From Crocinitomicaceae bacterium (lineage in GTDB: Bacteria; Bacteroidota; Bacteroidia; Flavobacteriales_D; Sanyastnellaceae): DNA of 6,254 nt. Below the pieces are notes generated by a model. It worked only from the letters and a program-made list of their open reading frames with translations. It did not search any database and was not told the DNA's origin. Below are positions 6,145 to 6,254 of this stretch, one piece after another (position 1 is the first letter of the stretch; each line of letters opens with the position of its first letter). The stretch is taken from assembly GCA_020848015.1 (NCBI GenBank), contig JADLBA010000203.1:1-6254 (forward strand). Reading direction: 5' to 3'. Both the position numbers and the translations under genes were made by a program.

Positions 6145-6254
6145 GATATGGTCGTTTTAATAAATGAATTTTCAGAGTAATTCAAATCTACTGCTTTTAT
6201 TTCACTCTGGTGCCCGAAATATTTTACAAGAACAATAATAAGCCCTGTTCCAAA
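6141..6254 (-). other. open frame that may be the C-terminal end of an upstream minus-strand gene
   Basis: Reading leftward from the window edge, one minus-strand frame stays open for 37 codons. It begins FGTGLIIVLVKYFG, ends NSFIKTTIS, and stops at a TGA (6141-6143) that overlaps the ATG of the glycine-rich gene as ATGA, the same coupling seen between surE and its neighbour. The GTGL start slightly resembles the G2 box of histidine kinase ATP-binding domains, but too little is visible to name a family. Against it, the stretch is AT-rich like the other intergenic gap, an exact promoter box lies inside it, and an open run this short can occur by chance. Confidence 0.25.
6183..6190 (-). promoter_or_regulatory. 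-7 box for the glycine-rich gene
   Basis: Read on the minus strand this is TAGATTTG, an exact match to TAnnTTTG, 38 bases before the ATG. It would give a leader of about 30 bases. No clear TTTG or TTG lies at the usual spacing upstream, so only half of the consensus promoter is present. If the upstream open frame is a real gene, this box lies within its coding region. Confidence 0.45.

Overview
The window looks like chromosomal DNA from a Bacteroidota bacterium of moderate GC content. Three things support this. One encoded protein ends in a type IX secretion (Por) type A sorting domain. TAnnTTTG -7 promoter boxes, typical of this phylum, lie before two genes. The SurE and LpxB sequences also have the Bacteroidota character. 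No rRNA, tRNA, CRISPR array, insertion sequence or integrase was seen.

Layout, left to right. Positions 1-724 (+) hold surE, a nucleotidase gene missing only its first codons. Its stop overlaps the start of a 99-residue, three-helix membrane protein (721-1020, +) of unknown function. lpxB (1054-2175, +) follows, with a consensus -7 box so close to its ATG that a leaderless mRNA is possible. Next comes a secreted SpoIID/LytB-type glycan-strand lytic transglycosylase (2218-3369, +) starting at GTG. A 136-base gap carries three helically phased copies of a CyTTrAC motif. It precedes a 558-residue secreted protein with two PDZ domains, a coiled coil and a T9SS sorting tail (3506-5182, +). A strong symmetrical hairpin (5197-5225) closes this strand. 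It also serves the converging gene for a secreted glycine-rich protein (5260-6144, -) that resembles phage tail-fibre and adhesin modules. The final 110 bases are its upstream region. They also hold an open minus-strand frame that may be the end of another gene.

Most of the plus-strand genes concern the envelope: lipid A disaccharide synthesis (LpxB), peptidoglycan glycan-strand trimming (SpoIID family) and an exported PDZ scaffold. The surE / membrane protein / lpxB block looks like a conserved housekeeping operon. The glycine-rich gene looks accessory. No gene set here forms an obviously new multi-gene system. The best leads are the glycine-rich secreted protein with a phage-fibre-like N-terminal motif, the protease-less double-PDZ T9SS protein, and the phased repeats before it.
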